From: WTAW01 sp964406575
GTDB taxonomy: Bacteria > Acidobacteriota > Aminicenantia > Aminicenantales > Aminicenantaceae
DNA length: 26,537 bases
Direction: 5' to 3'
Assembly (NCBI GenBank): GCA_964406575.1
Contig: CAYOSH010000045.1
Coordinates: 1 to 26,537 of the forward strand
Below the pieces are notes generated by a model, which was given only the letters and a program-made list of their open reading frames with translations, did not search any database and was not told the origin of the DNA. The position numbers and the translations under genes are program-made. Shown one piece after another: positions 1 through 6,605 of the stretch (the first letter of the stretch is position 1; every line of letters begins with the position of its first letter).

Positions 1-17
1 ATGCTTCTGGCAAAAAG

Positions 18-75
18 TGCGGTTATCCCGCAATAGGGAGGCCGTTTCCCAAACGGTCTGTTCGGGGAACGGACC
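18..75. other. Stem-loop-rich stretch of unknown role
   Basis: Three short inverted repeats lie next to each other at the left edge. One pairs TGCGG (18-22) with CCGCA (28-32). The second pairs GGCCGTTT (40-47) with AAACGGTC (51-58) around a CCC loop. The third pairs GGTCTGTTC (55-63) with GAACGGACC (67-75) around a GGG loop. The second and third each contain one G-U pair and share bases 55-58, so their outer pairs exclude each other. No convincing reading frame covers the stretch. It could be the 3' part of a structured RNA, a leader, or a transcription end of a gene lying to the left. It matches no RNA family I can name. Confidence 0.35.
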
Positions 76-105
76 CACCAAAGAAAAATACTATGCCGGT
101 GTAAC

Positions 106-139
106 AAAAAAAAAGGCCCCGGGCTAAACCCGAGGCCTT
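106..139 (-). terminator. Rho-independent terminator of groESL
   Basis: Read on the minus strand, 21 nt after the groEL stop codon, a GC-rich stem pairs GGCCTCGGG with CCCGGGGCC (one G-U pair) around a short TTTAG-type loop and is followed directly by a run of nine T. This is a classic intrinsic terminator and marks the end of the groES-groEL transcript. Confidence 0.9.
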
Positions 140-159
140 GTGACTTCTCGCGTTTGGTT

Positions 160-1776
160 TTAGTACATATCGCCGGGAGGCATAGAAGGCATTCTTGACT
201 TCTCCTCCTCAGGGATCTCAGAAACCAATCCTTCTGTCGTCAGGAGCAAACCAGCAATGCTGGATGCATTCTGGAGAGCGGTGCGTACAACCTTGGCAGG
301 ATCCAAAACGCCGCCTTTCACGAGGTCTTCATATTTCTCGGTCAGGGCATTAAATCCCATGTCTTTGCCCATCTCCTTCACCTTCTCGACAACGATCGAA
401 CCTTCATGGCCCGCATTGTTTGCGATCTGACGGAGAGGCTCTTCCAAAGCACGCTTGATGATGTTCACGCCTATCTGCATATCGCCTTCCACCTTCATTG
501 AATCGAGAACCTTTTTGCTCCTCAGGAGAGCAACCCCTCCTCCAGGAACGATCCCTTCTTCAACAGCAGCTTTTGTGGCATGCATGGCATCCTCAACTCT
601 CGCTTTTTTCTCCTTGAGCTCTGTTTCCGTTGCTGCGCCCACTTTGATCAACGCAACACCGCCCACCATCTTGGCCAGTCTCTCCTGCAGCTTTTCTTTG
701 TCATAATCGGATGTGGTCTCTTCGATCTGAGTTCTGATCTGTTTGATTCGCGCTTTGACATCTTCAGAAGTTCCCTTGCCTTCGACAACAGTTGTGTTGT
801 CCTTGTCGATGACGACCTTGTTGGCATCACCGAGCCAATCAACCGTGACATTCTCCAGCTTGACACCGATATCTTCAGTGATCACTTTTCCTCCAGTGAG
901 AACTGCAATATCTTCGAGCATGGCTTTCCTTCTGTCACCGAACCCGGGAGCTTTAACCGCACAGCACGAAAAAGTGCCTTTGAGCTTGTTGACAACCAGA
1001 GTCGCCAAGGCTTCGCCTTCGACTTCCTCTGCGATGACCAACAACGGCCGTCCCATCTTTGCCACATTCTCGAGCAGAGGTAGAAACTCGCGCAGGTTGC
1101 TAATCTTTTTCTCATGGAGCAGGATCACCGGACTTTCGAGGACACATTCCATCCTGTCCGGGTCTGTGATGAAATAGGGAGAGAGATAACCGCGATCGAA
1201 CTGCATGCCTTCCACGATCTCCATAGTGGTCTCGAGACCCTTGGCCTCTTCAACAGTGATGACACCATCTTTGCCCACTTTGTCCATGGCTTCAGCGATG
1301 ATTTTTCCGATCGACAGATCGTTGTTCGCAGAAATTGCGCCCACCTGAGCGATCATCTCTCCACTGACATCGCGACTCAACTTTTTCAGTTCATTCACAA
1401 CTTCCAAGACGGCTTGATCTATGCCCTTCTTGATCAAATTGGGGTTGGCTCCAGCAGTGACATATTTTAGTCCTTCGGCATAAATGCTCTGGGCCAAAAC
1501 GGTCGCCGTAGTGGTGCCGTCTCCGGCAACATCCGAAGTCTTGGAAGCCACTTCTTTCACGAGTTGAGCGCCCATGTTTTCGAGGGGGTCTGCCAATTCA
1601 ATTTCCTTGGCTACTGTCACACCGTCTTTGGTGCTTGTTGGAGAGCCGAATTTTTTCTCCAGAACAATGTTTTTTCCCCTCGGGCCCAACGTCTCTTTAA
1701 CAACATTGCTCAAAGCGTTGACACCCTTGAGAAGGGCCTGTCTTGCTTCATCTCCGAGTGTAATTTGTTTTGCCAT
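160..1776 (-). CDS. groEL: 60 kDa chaperonin GroEL
   Basis: ATP-driven chaperonin that folds cytoplasmic proteins inside a tetradecameric double ring capped by GroES. The 538-residue product is full length. The ATP-binding and hydrolysis motifs are present: GSPTSTKDGVTVAKE around residues 44-58 with the catalytic-loop aspartate D51, GDGTTTATV from residue 85 with D86, and PGGGVALLR in the C-terminal equatorial domain. The tail ends in MPSMPPGDMY, without the repeated Gly-Gly-Met segment of many GroELs. The ATG is preceded by AAAGGAG at good spacing. The gene lies 20 nt after groES and before a strong terminator, so the two form one operon, expected to be repressed by HrcA through the upstream CIRCE sites. 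Identification is certain. Confidence 0.98.
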   Translation of the reverse strand: MAKQITLGDEARQALLKGVNALSNVVKETLGPRGKNIVLEKKFGSPTSTKDGVTVAKEIELADPLENMGAQLVKEVASKTSDVAGDGTTTATVLAQSIYAEGLKYVTAGANPNLIKKGIDQAVLEVVNELKKLSRDVSGEMIAQVGAISANNDLSIGKIIAEAMDKVGKDGVITVEEAKGLETTMEIVEGMQFDRGYLSPYFITDPDRMECVLESPVILLHEKKISNLREFLPLLENVAKMGRPLLVIAEEVEGEALATLVVNKLKGTFSCCAVKAPGFGDRRKAMLEDIAVLTGGKVITEDIGVKLENVTVDWLGDANKVVIDKDNTTVVEGKGTSEDVKARIKQIRTQIEETTSDYDKEKLQERLAKMVGGVALIKVGAATETELKEKKARVEDAMHATKAAVEEGIVPGGGVALLRSKKVLDSMKVEGDMQIGVNIIKRALEEPLRQIANNAGHEGSIVVEKVKEMGKDMGFNALTEKYEDLVKGGVLDPAKVVRTALQNASSIAGLLLTTEGLVSEIPEEEKSRMPSMPPGDMY

Positions 1777-1796
1777 TTTTTCTCCTTTTCACTTAT

Positions 1797-2084
1797 TCAG
1801 GTGATTTTCGCCAATATCTCTTCTTCTCGAACGATAACGTGCTCCTCATCGTTGATGTTGACCTCAGTGCCACTGAACTTTCCGATGAGAACCTTATCAC
1901 CTTTTTTAACCTCAAGAGGGATAACCTTACCGTCTTCACTCACTCGCCCTTTCCCAACGGCGATCACTTCTGCCTCCTGGGGTTTTTCTTTCGCTGTATC
2001 AGGGATGATAATCCCTCCCTTCACGGTCTCTTTTTCTTCCCAACGTTTCAGAAGAACTCTGTCATGTAAAGGAATTACTTTCAT
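1797..2084 (-). CDS. groES: 10 kDa co-chaperonin GroES
   Basis: Heptameric lid that closes the GroEL cavity. The 95-residue product has the usual length. It starts with IPLHDRVLLKRWEEKE, carries the mobile GroEL-binding loop around residues 17-30 (KETVKGGIIIPDT), and ends with the family pattern VIVREEEILAKI. The ATG follows AAAGGAG with ideal spacing. It is the first gene of the groESL operon; promoter and two CIRCE operators lie within 122 nt upstream. Nothing is unusual in the protein. Confidence 0.98.
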   Translation of the reverse strand: MKVIPLHDRVLLKRWEEKETVKGGIIIPDTAKEKPQEAEVIAVGKGRVSEDGKVIPLEVKKGDKVLIGKFSGTEVNINDEEHVIVREEEILAKIT

Positions 2085-2108
2085 TGAACTCTCCTTTGAA
2101 TTTAATTT

Positions 2109-2135
2109 TTAGCAGACTCGCTATCAGAGTGCTAA
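2109..2135. promoter_or_regulatory. CIRCE operator (degenerate copy), proximal
   Basis: An inverted repeat of 9-9-9 layout. The right arm GAGTGCTAA (2127-2135) is perfect CIRCE consensus. The left arm TTAGCAGAC (2109-2117) matches TTAGCACTC at 7 of 9 positions. It begins at the -10 box of the groES promoter and extends downstream across the expected transcription start, so HrcA bound here would block initiation. Confidence 0.82.
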
Positions 2136-2162
2136 TATAATAAAAATCCCCCCAGTTGTCAA
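2134..2162 (-). promoter_or_regulatory. Sigma-70 type promoter of groESL
   Basis: On the minus strand there is a perfect -35 box TTGACA (2157-2162), a 17-nt spacer and a -10 box TATATT (2134-2139). The predicted start gives a leader of roughly 45 nt that ends in the groES ribosome binding site. It lies between two CIRCE operators, implying a strong vegetative promoter held down by HrcA rather than an alternative heat-shock sigma factor. Confidence 0.88.
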
Positions 2163-2179
2163 GTAAAAAATTAAATTTT

Positions 2180-2206
2180 TTAGCACTCTTTTTTTAAGAG
2201 TGCTAA
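2180..2206. promoter_or_regulatory. CIRCE operator (perfect copy), distal
   Basis: Exact match to the CIRCE consensus: TTAGCACTC (2180-2188), a 9-nt spacer, and GAGTGCTAA (2198-2206). CIRCE is the binding site of the heat-shock repressor HrcA. This copy lies upstream of the -35 box of groESL, whereas the second, degenerate copy overlaps the transcription start side. Confidence 0.96.
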
Positions 2207-2294
2207 TTTTTCCCACCTTTGCGCATCTTAGACCCCAAATCTGGCAAATTTCTCTTGAATCATTAACGAGTTGAATGCCATGACTAATCCAATT

Positions 2295-2522
2295 TTATCT
2301 GATTTTGAGGGCTCTAGAGAGGTTATGGAGGGTATTTCGGTGGATCCCCAGGGCTTTTGCTACTTTTGTCTTGTTCCCGTTGTATTTTTTTGTAGCTGTT
2401 TCAATATAGATCTTTTCAAACTCTCTCAAAGCTTCTTTTATAGGTAATTCCTTTTCGACCAGTTCCGTCACAAGAACAACCATTTTCTGATGGAGATTCA
2501 ATTTCTCAAACTCTTTTTGCAT
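2295..2522 (-). CDS. Small Fis-type helix-turn-helix protein
   Basis: A 75-residue protein made of an N-terminal helical segment and a C-terminal Fis/NtrC-type DNA-binding domain (HTH_8). The segment YNGNKTKVAKALGIHRNTLH (about residues 47-66) is the typical NKTKVAKALGI-RNTL helix-turn-helix. There is no receiver or AAA+ ATPase domain, so it is a stand-alone binding module as in Fis rather than an NtrC activator. The ATG follows a strong site, GGAGG seven nt upstream, located inside the end of cvpA; the genes overlap by 17 nt and are translationally linked. It is the last gene of the purC-PHP-cvpA cluster. No terminator is visible between it and groES. Target genes cannot be read from the sequence. 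Confidence 0.85.
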   Translation of the reverse strand: MQKEFEKLNLHQKMVVLVTELVEKELPIKEALREFEKIYIETATKKYNGNKTKVAKALGIHRNTLHNLSRALKIR

Positions 2523-3042
2523 TTTTCGTCCTCCCTCCCAGGATGTCTTCGTATGTCTCTCTGAAAGTGTCCTTCAGCTCTTGGGGGATGACCTTGGCCA
2601 CAACCTTTGTGATCCCCAAACAGTATGGTGCTAAGAAAGAATTTTTAAGCGCCTGCACATTCACAGGGAAAACGAGCAAAGCGAAAACAAGAACCCCGGA
2701 GATCAAGATCCCTTTCAAAAATCCTAGTCCCCCACCCAGGATATGATTCAGGAACTTGATCGGTCCCTTGATGATCTTTGATATCAGCCATGAGATAAGC
2801 CAGCCCAAACTCAGGACAGCAACAAAGATCGTGACGAAACCCAAAAATTGCGCAAGTACTTGGCTGTTGATCCAGCGCGAGTACAGGTCAGCGATATATG
2901 GATAATAAATGAGCGCCAATATCACTCCTAATAAAACTGCTATAAGGCCTATAACCTGACGCACGAGACCTTTGATAATACCCATGACCAGAGTCACAAC
3001 AATTATGATGAACAAGACAAGGTCCAACCAGTTAAAAATCAT
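2506..3042 (-). CDS. cvpA: CvpA family membrane protein
   Basis: A 178-residue integral membrane protein with about four hydrophobic segments and the CvpA family pattern: NWLDLVLFIIIV at the N terminus, then MGIIKGLVRQVIGL, and a glycine-rich GGGLGFLKGILISGVLVF stretch around residues 103-121. CvpA is named for colicin V production in E. coli, where it lies next to purF; its biochemical role is unclear and is linked to envelope homeostasis. The start is supported by AAAGGAGG five nt before the ATG. The ATG overlaps the stop of the upstream PHP gene (ATGA type). Its place in a purC-headed cluster parallels the cvpA-purF link. Confidence 0.9.
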   Translation of the reverse strand: MIFNWLDLVLFIIIVVTLVMGIIKGLVRQVIGLIAVLLGVILALIYYPYIADLYSRWINSQVLAQFLGFVTIFVAVLSLGWLISWLISKIIKGPIKFLNHILGGGLGFLKGILISGVLVFALLVFPVNVQALKNSFLAPYCLGITKVVAKVIPQELKDTFRETYEDILGGRTKNAKRV

Positions 3043-3923
3043 ATTGGCCTCCTTTTCCTGAGTTCTTCCACCATCCAGTAGCCCCCATTTTCCAGGCTAT
3101 CAAAAGGAACATTCGGCTTGATACGGCCATGGAAATCAGAGCCGGCTGTTGGAACCATATCCAGGGATACTGCCAATCCTTCATAATAGGCCGCCATCGA
3201 AGCGTCATGGTAAGAAGTGTACACTTCCATACCTTGCAATCCAAGACCTTTGAGCACTCCCAAATCTTTTTTTGTGACCTGCTGGAAAGGAGCACCCGGA
3301 TGTGCCAAGACCGAAACTCCACGCGTTTGAAGGGCAATGGCCAGGACATCCTTCAGATGCACATTCTGTCGCGGCACAAATGCCGGCTGCCCTTCGGCAA
3401 AATAATCCTTGTAGAACAGATAGGGGGCATATAGCTTGTATGCACTCTCAAGATATTTTCCCAAAAGGGGATCATTTCCTTTGTCTGTCTTATTCAACAG
3501 GACTTGAGCGATGGTGACTCCCAAAGGAGGATACGCTCCTGCTTCTAGGAGAACCTCCTCCCATTCAAGAGCAAACCCGAGTTTTTGGAGCTTTCCCACC
3601 CGTTCTTTGGCCTCGAGGATCCGCCGCTGGGCAACCTCTTTCACGAGCTCTTTCACGAGCTTCATTTCCCAATCCACAAAATAGAGAAGAAGATGGAATT
3701 CCCGTTTTTCGAAGAGTGTTGTGAGCTCAATACCCGGAATGATTTCAATGCCGAGCTCATCCCCAACGCGCAGCACTTCTGGATAAGCATCCAGAGTATC
3801 ATGGTCAGTGATCGATATGGCTTTGAGTCCCTTCTCTTTCGCTAGAGAGACGAGGCGGGATGGCGGATAATCTCCGTCACTGCTTCTGTCAGAATGGATG
3901 TGTAGATCGACAGACCCCACCAT
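3039..3923 (-). CDS. PHP-domain metal-dependent phosphoesterase (YciV/TrpH-like)
   Basis: A 294-residue PHP protein, likely a nuclease or phosphatase for small nucleotides or RNA ends. Metal-binding motifs are all visible: VDLHIHSDRSSDG at residues 5-17 (H8, H10), SITDHDTLDA at 37-46 (D40, H41), PGIELT near 63-68 (E66), FHLLLYF with H77, LAHPG, and a C-terminal GSDFHG. This arrangement is that of the YciV/TrpH branch, which includes 5'-3' exoribonuclease and 3',5'-nucleotide bisphosphate phosphatase activities; which one applies here is not decided. The ATG overlaps the purC stop (TAATG) with only a weak GAG upstream, so translation is probably coupled. It overlaps cvpA by 4 nt. Confidence 0.88.
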   Translation of the reverse strand: MVGSVDLHIHSDRSSDGDYPPSRLVSLAKEKGLKAISITDHDTLDAYPEVLRVGDELGIEIIPGIELTTLFEKREFHLLLYFVDWEMKLVKELVKEVAQRRILEAKERVGKLQKLGFALEWEEVLLEAGAYPPLGVTIAQVLLNKTDKGNDPLLGKYLESAYKLYAPYLFYKDYFAEGQPAFVPRQNVHLKDVLAIALQTRGVSVLAHPGAPFQQVTKKDLGVLKGLGLQGMEVYTSYHDASMAAYYEGLAVSLDMVPTAGSDFHGRIKPNVPFDSLENGGYWMVEELRKRRPI

Positions 3924-4813
3924 TAGAGCTCATTTTTATCTGTCAACAGCCGATAAATTTCCATGTACCGTTCGGAAGTTTGCTCGACAATATCCGGGGG
4001 CAACGGGGGCGGCGGCGACTGTTTATCCCAGTCTGTACTATCCAGATATTCACGGACGAATTGTTTATCCAGGCTCGGTTGTGATCGACCGGGAGTGTAG
4101 CTGGTGAGTGGCCAGAAGCGCGATGAATCCGGCGTGAATATTTCATCCACGAGGATGATGTTTGAGTCGAGAAGGCCAAACTCAAATTTTGTATCCGCAA
4201 TGATGATCCCTTTAGAGAGGGCATGGAGCGAGGCCTTCTGGTAGAGCTCAACACTTATCTTTTTGATCTTTTGGGACAATTCTGAGCCCACCATTTTTTG
4301 CATCTCTTTGAACGAGATGTTAATGTCATGCCCTTCCGCGGCCTTAGTCGCAGGCGTAAAAATGACTTCGTCGAGTCTGTCACACTGTTTTAATCCTGGA
4401 GGAAGCTTGATACCGCTCGTTTTGCCTGTGGCCTTGTAGTCTCTCCACCCGGAACCTTCAAGATAGCCCCGAACGACACACTCGATAGGGAGGACTTCCG
4501 TCTTTTTCACGAGCATAGATCTTTTTTCTATGAGGTCTCTATGTTTGTGCAATTCAGACGGATAATCGCTAAAATCTGCCGTTATCATGTGATTGGGGCA
4601 GACAAGAGATGTGAACTCAAACCAATATTTGGACAACTGGGTGAGAATTTTTCCTTTGTTGGGGATCAGAGAAGGCAGCACGTAATCAAAGGCTGAGATT
4701 CTATCAGAAGCAACGATCAGAAGGCTTTCTCCGACCGCATAAACGTCCCTCACCTTCCCCTTTTTATAAAGTGGAAAGTCCGGTAAAACGATCTCTGAAT
4801 AGGTGTTTTTCAT
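3923..4813 (-). CDS. purC: SAICAR synthetase PurC
   Basis: Phosphoribosylaminoimidazole-succinocarboxamide synthase, the ATP-dependent step that joins aspartate to CAIR in purine synthesis. The 296-residue length fits the longer, yeast ADE1-like branch. Motifs seen: YKKGKVRDVYAVG (16-28, ATP loop), IVASDRISAFDYVLP (33-47), ECVVRGYLEGSGWRDY and FTPATKAAEGHDINIS. The ATG has no ribosome binding site, but a promoter-like -35/-10 pair lies just before it, so the message may be leaderless. It heads an overlapping set with the PHP gene, cvpA and the HTH gene. No purine riboswitch is visible. Confidence 0.96.
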   Translation of the reverse strand: MKNTYSEIVLPDFPLYKKGKVRDVYAVGESLLIVASDRISAFDYVLPSLIPNKGKILTQLSKYWFEFTSLVCPNHMITADFSDYPSELHKHRDLIEKRSMLVKKTEVLPIECVVRGYLEGSGWRDYKATGKTSGIKLPPGLKQCDRLDEVIFTPATKAAEGHDINISFKEMQKMVGSELSQKIKKISVELYQKASLHALSKGIIIADTKFEFGLLDSNIILVDEIFTPDSSRFWPLTSYTPGRSQPSLDKQFVREYLDSTDWDKQSPPPPLPPDIVEQTSERYMEIYRLLTDKNEL

Positions 4814-4822
4814 AGTAGCAAT

Positions 4823-4851
4823 AGGATAAATTAAATTCTCTCGAAAAGCAA
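4823..4851 (-). promoter_or_regulatory. Putative promoter of purC, near-leaderless
   Basis: On the minus strand TTGCTT (4846-4851) and TATCCT (4823-4828) are separated by 17 nt. The -10 box ends only 9 nt before the purC ATG, so initiation about 7 nt downstream would give a leader of 2-3 nt. No Shine-Dalgarno sequence is present in this gap. Confidence 0.5.
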
Positions 4852-4865
4852 CAAAGCTGATGAAA

Positions 4866-5564
4866 CTAGGGTGAGATGCCGATGAAGTTGATCAACCTTC
4901 CCGGACGATCTCTATCACGGCGGTGAGAGAACAGGTTCCGTTCACAGAAGGTACAGTGGTCGACAGAGAAAATATTCTTTTCCTGTACGCCGAGGGCGAG
5001 AATCTGTGAACGGTTGGCCTCTCTCAAGTCCAACACATATTTCTTTTTGTGTGAAGGGTGCCTGCTGAAAACTCCTCTATGGAGTCCTTCACGTTCGAAT
5101 TTTTTCCTCAAATCCTCCCCGACTTCATAGCAGGTGCGGCTTATACAGGGCCCTAAGGCAACATAGAGAGACCCATAATCGCTGCCATAGTTCTGATGCA
5201 TCGTTTGGATAGCCTTTTCGGTGATTCTCTTCAGTGTCCCTCTCCATCCACAATGGACAGCCGCCACAACTCTATTCTGTATGTCCATAGCGAGAACTGG
5301 CAGACAATCTGCGGTTTTTATGATGAGGAGAATGCCCGGAAGATCCGTCACCATTGCGTCTCCTTCGCTCCTCTCGGGAAGTGATTCAGTGATGACGCGG
5401 ATGATATCCGAATGTGTTTGTCGGAGAGAGATAGGGAAAAAATCCGAAAAATCCGCGTCTGAAGCAATACTCCTCTCCTTTAGGTGACTTGTCCCAAAAC
5501 CATGGACAAGATACGGGATCATAGAGAACGGCTCCACAACAATATAATCTCGGTCTTTGCGCAT
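4866..5564 (-). CDS. pgeF: PgeF/YfiH (LACC1) family protein
   Basis: A 232-residue member of the YfiH/YlmD/LACC1 family. E. coli PgeF corrects misincorporated amino acids in peptidoglycan precursors; purified family members act as purine nucleoside phosphorylase or adenosine deaminase. The metal-site motifs are intact: RQTHSD (H51), KTADCLPVLA (C87), VHCGWRGT (H104, C105, R108), followed by GPCISRTCYEVG and DLREANRSQI. AAAGGA is only two nt from the ATG, close for a working ribosome site, and a promoter-like pair ends 8 nt upstream. The gene lies 52 nt before purC and divergently from the radical SAM gene. Confidence 0.93.
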   Translation of the reverse strand: MRKDRDYIVVEPFSMIPYLVHGFGTSHLKERSIASDADFSDFFPISLRQTHSDIIRVITESLPERSEGDAMVTDLPGILLIIKTADCLPVLAMDIQNRVVAAVHCGWRGTLKRITEKAIQTMHQNYGSDYGSLYVALGPCISRTCYEVGEDLRKKFEREGLHRGVFSRHPSHKKKYVLDLREANRSQILALGVQEKNIFSVDHCTFCERNLFSHRRDRDRPGRLINFIGISP

Positions 5565-5572
5565 TATCCTTT

Positions 5573-5600
5573 ATATTAATGAAGTCTGTTGATATTTCAA
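5573..5600 (-). promoter_or_regulatory. Putative promoter of pgeF, near-leaderless
   Basis: On the minus strand TTGAAA (5595-5600) is followed after 16 nt by TAATAT (5573-5578). The -10 box ends 8 nt before the pgeF ATG, predicting a leader of one or two nt. It lies back to back with the radical SAM promoter. Confidence 0.5.
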
Positions 5601-5649
5601 GGCCAGAATTATCACCCGCGGATTTTTTGACCTTAAGAAATGACTGTTT

Positions 5650-5679
5650 TTGGGACGGCTTAATTGAGTATGTTATAAT
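5650..5679 (+). promoter_or_regulatory. Putative promoter of the radical SAM gene, near-leaderless
   Basis: A perfect TATAAT (5674-5679) is preceded after 18 nt by TTGGGA (5650-5655). The -10 box ends 8 nt before the GTG at 5688 and 11 nt before the ATG at 5691. The only purine-rich sequence, AAGG, abuts the start codon and is too close to act as a ribosome binding site. Confidence 0.6.
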
Positions 5680-5687
5680 TTGTCAAG

Positions 5688-6605
5688 GTGATGGCACACA
5701 AGAGTTTTATCCCTGCATATCTCAGGACACACAGGGAAGGGCTGCTCAAGGATAAAATCTCCCATGCACAACGCCTGCTCGAAAGCTGCTCTGTGTGTCC
5801 GCGAGACTGTCGTGTGAACCGCAAAGAAGGAGAAACAGGGTTCTGTCGTGCAGGATACTTGCCCAAAGTCTCTTCTTCCTCGCCTCATTTTGGAGAGGAA
5901 CAACCTCTGGTCGGGCTCCACGGCTCAGGGACAATCTTCCTCGCACACTGCAACCTCGGGTGTCTTTTCTGCCAGAATTATCCCATCAGCCATTTGGATG
6001 AGGGCGAAGAGATCTCTTTCGAAAGGCTGGGTCGCATGATGGTGGCTCTGCAGTCCCTCGGCTGCCACAACATCAACTTTGTCAGTCCGACCCATTATGT
6101 CCCGCAAATACTCAAAGCGCTCCCCAACGCCATTGAATATGGGCTATCAGTCCCCCTTGTGTACAATACAGGTGGCTACGATTCTGTGGAGACGCTCCAA
6201 CTTTTGGACGGGGTCTTCGACATATACATGCCGGATCTCAAATACAGCACAGGGGAGATCGCTGAAGAGTACTCCCAGGCCCAAGATTATCCCCAAGTCG
6301 CCCAGCTAGCGATCAAGGAGATGTTCCGGCAAGTGGGAGACCTGGTCTTGGACGACACAGGAATCGCGCTCAGAGGGCTGCTCGTCAGACATCTCGTTCT
6401 TCCTTCTGGACTAGCAGGCACACAAGAAGCGATGCGGTTCCTCTCCCAGGAGATATCAAAAAACACCTATGTCAACATCATGGCCCAGTACTACCCCTAC
6501 GGAGATATTCCGGAAGGCTCACTCCTAAACAGGAGGATATCTAAGCTTGAATACATCCGTTCCGTCGAGATCGCCAAAAAAGAAGGGATCACCCGTCTCG
6601 ATTGA
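5688..6605 (+). CDS. Radical SAM protein, PflA-like (COG1313)
   Basis: A 305-residue radical SAM enzyme of the COG1313 group, often labelled pyruvate formate-lyase activating enzyme homologue. The [4Fe-4S] site HCNLGCLFCQN supplies CX3CX2C with C88, C92 and C95. An N-terminal cysteine set, C34, C37, C41 and C53, is characteristic of this group and may bind a second metal or cluster. VYNTGGYDS and DIYMPDLKYS are further family motifs. The substrate is unknown, and no pyruvate formate-lyase or other glycyl radical enzyme is in the window. Start is GTG 5688 or ATG 5691. The 3' end overlaps the convergent MFS gene by 17 nt. Confidence 0.88.
   Translation: MMAHKSFIPAYLRTHREGLLKDKISHAQRLLESCSVCPRDCRVNRKEGETGFCRAGYLPKVSSSSPHFGEEQPLVGLHGSGTIFLAHCNLGCLFCQNYPISHLDEGEEISFERLGRMMVALQSLGCHNINFVSPTHYVPQILKALPNAIEYGLSVPLVYNTGGYDSVETLQLLDGVFDIYMPDLKYSTGEIAEEYSQAQDYPQVAQLAIKEMFRQVGDLVLDDTGIALRGLLVRHLVLPSGLAGTQEAMRFLSQEISKNTYVNIMAQYYPYGDIPEGSLLNRRISKLEYIRSVEIAKKEGITRLD

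Noticed and set aside
1..105. 3' end of tmRNA or RNase P RNA, suggested by CCCACCA and AATAGGGAGG-like strings
   Set aside because: No T-arm or tRNA-like acceptor accompanies the CCACCA, and the conserved RNase P core motifs are missing, so only an unnamed stem-loop region is reported.
580..1083. Long plus-strand open frame (167 residues) opposite groEL
   Set aside because: It lies antisense to a certain groEL gene, has no ribosome site or family resemblance, and is a by-product of groEL codon use.
4814..4865. Purine riboswitch or PurR-like operator upstream of purC
   Set aside because: The 52-nt gap is too short for a riboswitch, and no matching inverted repeat is visible.
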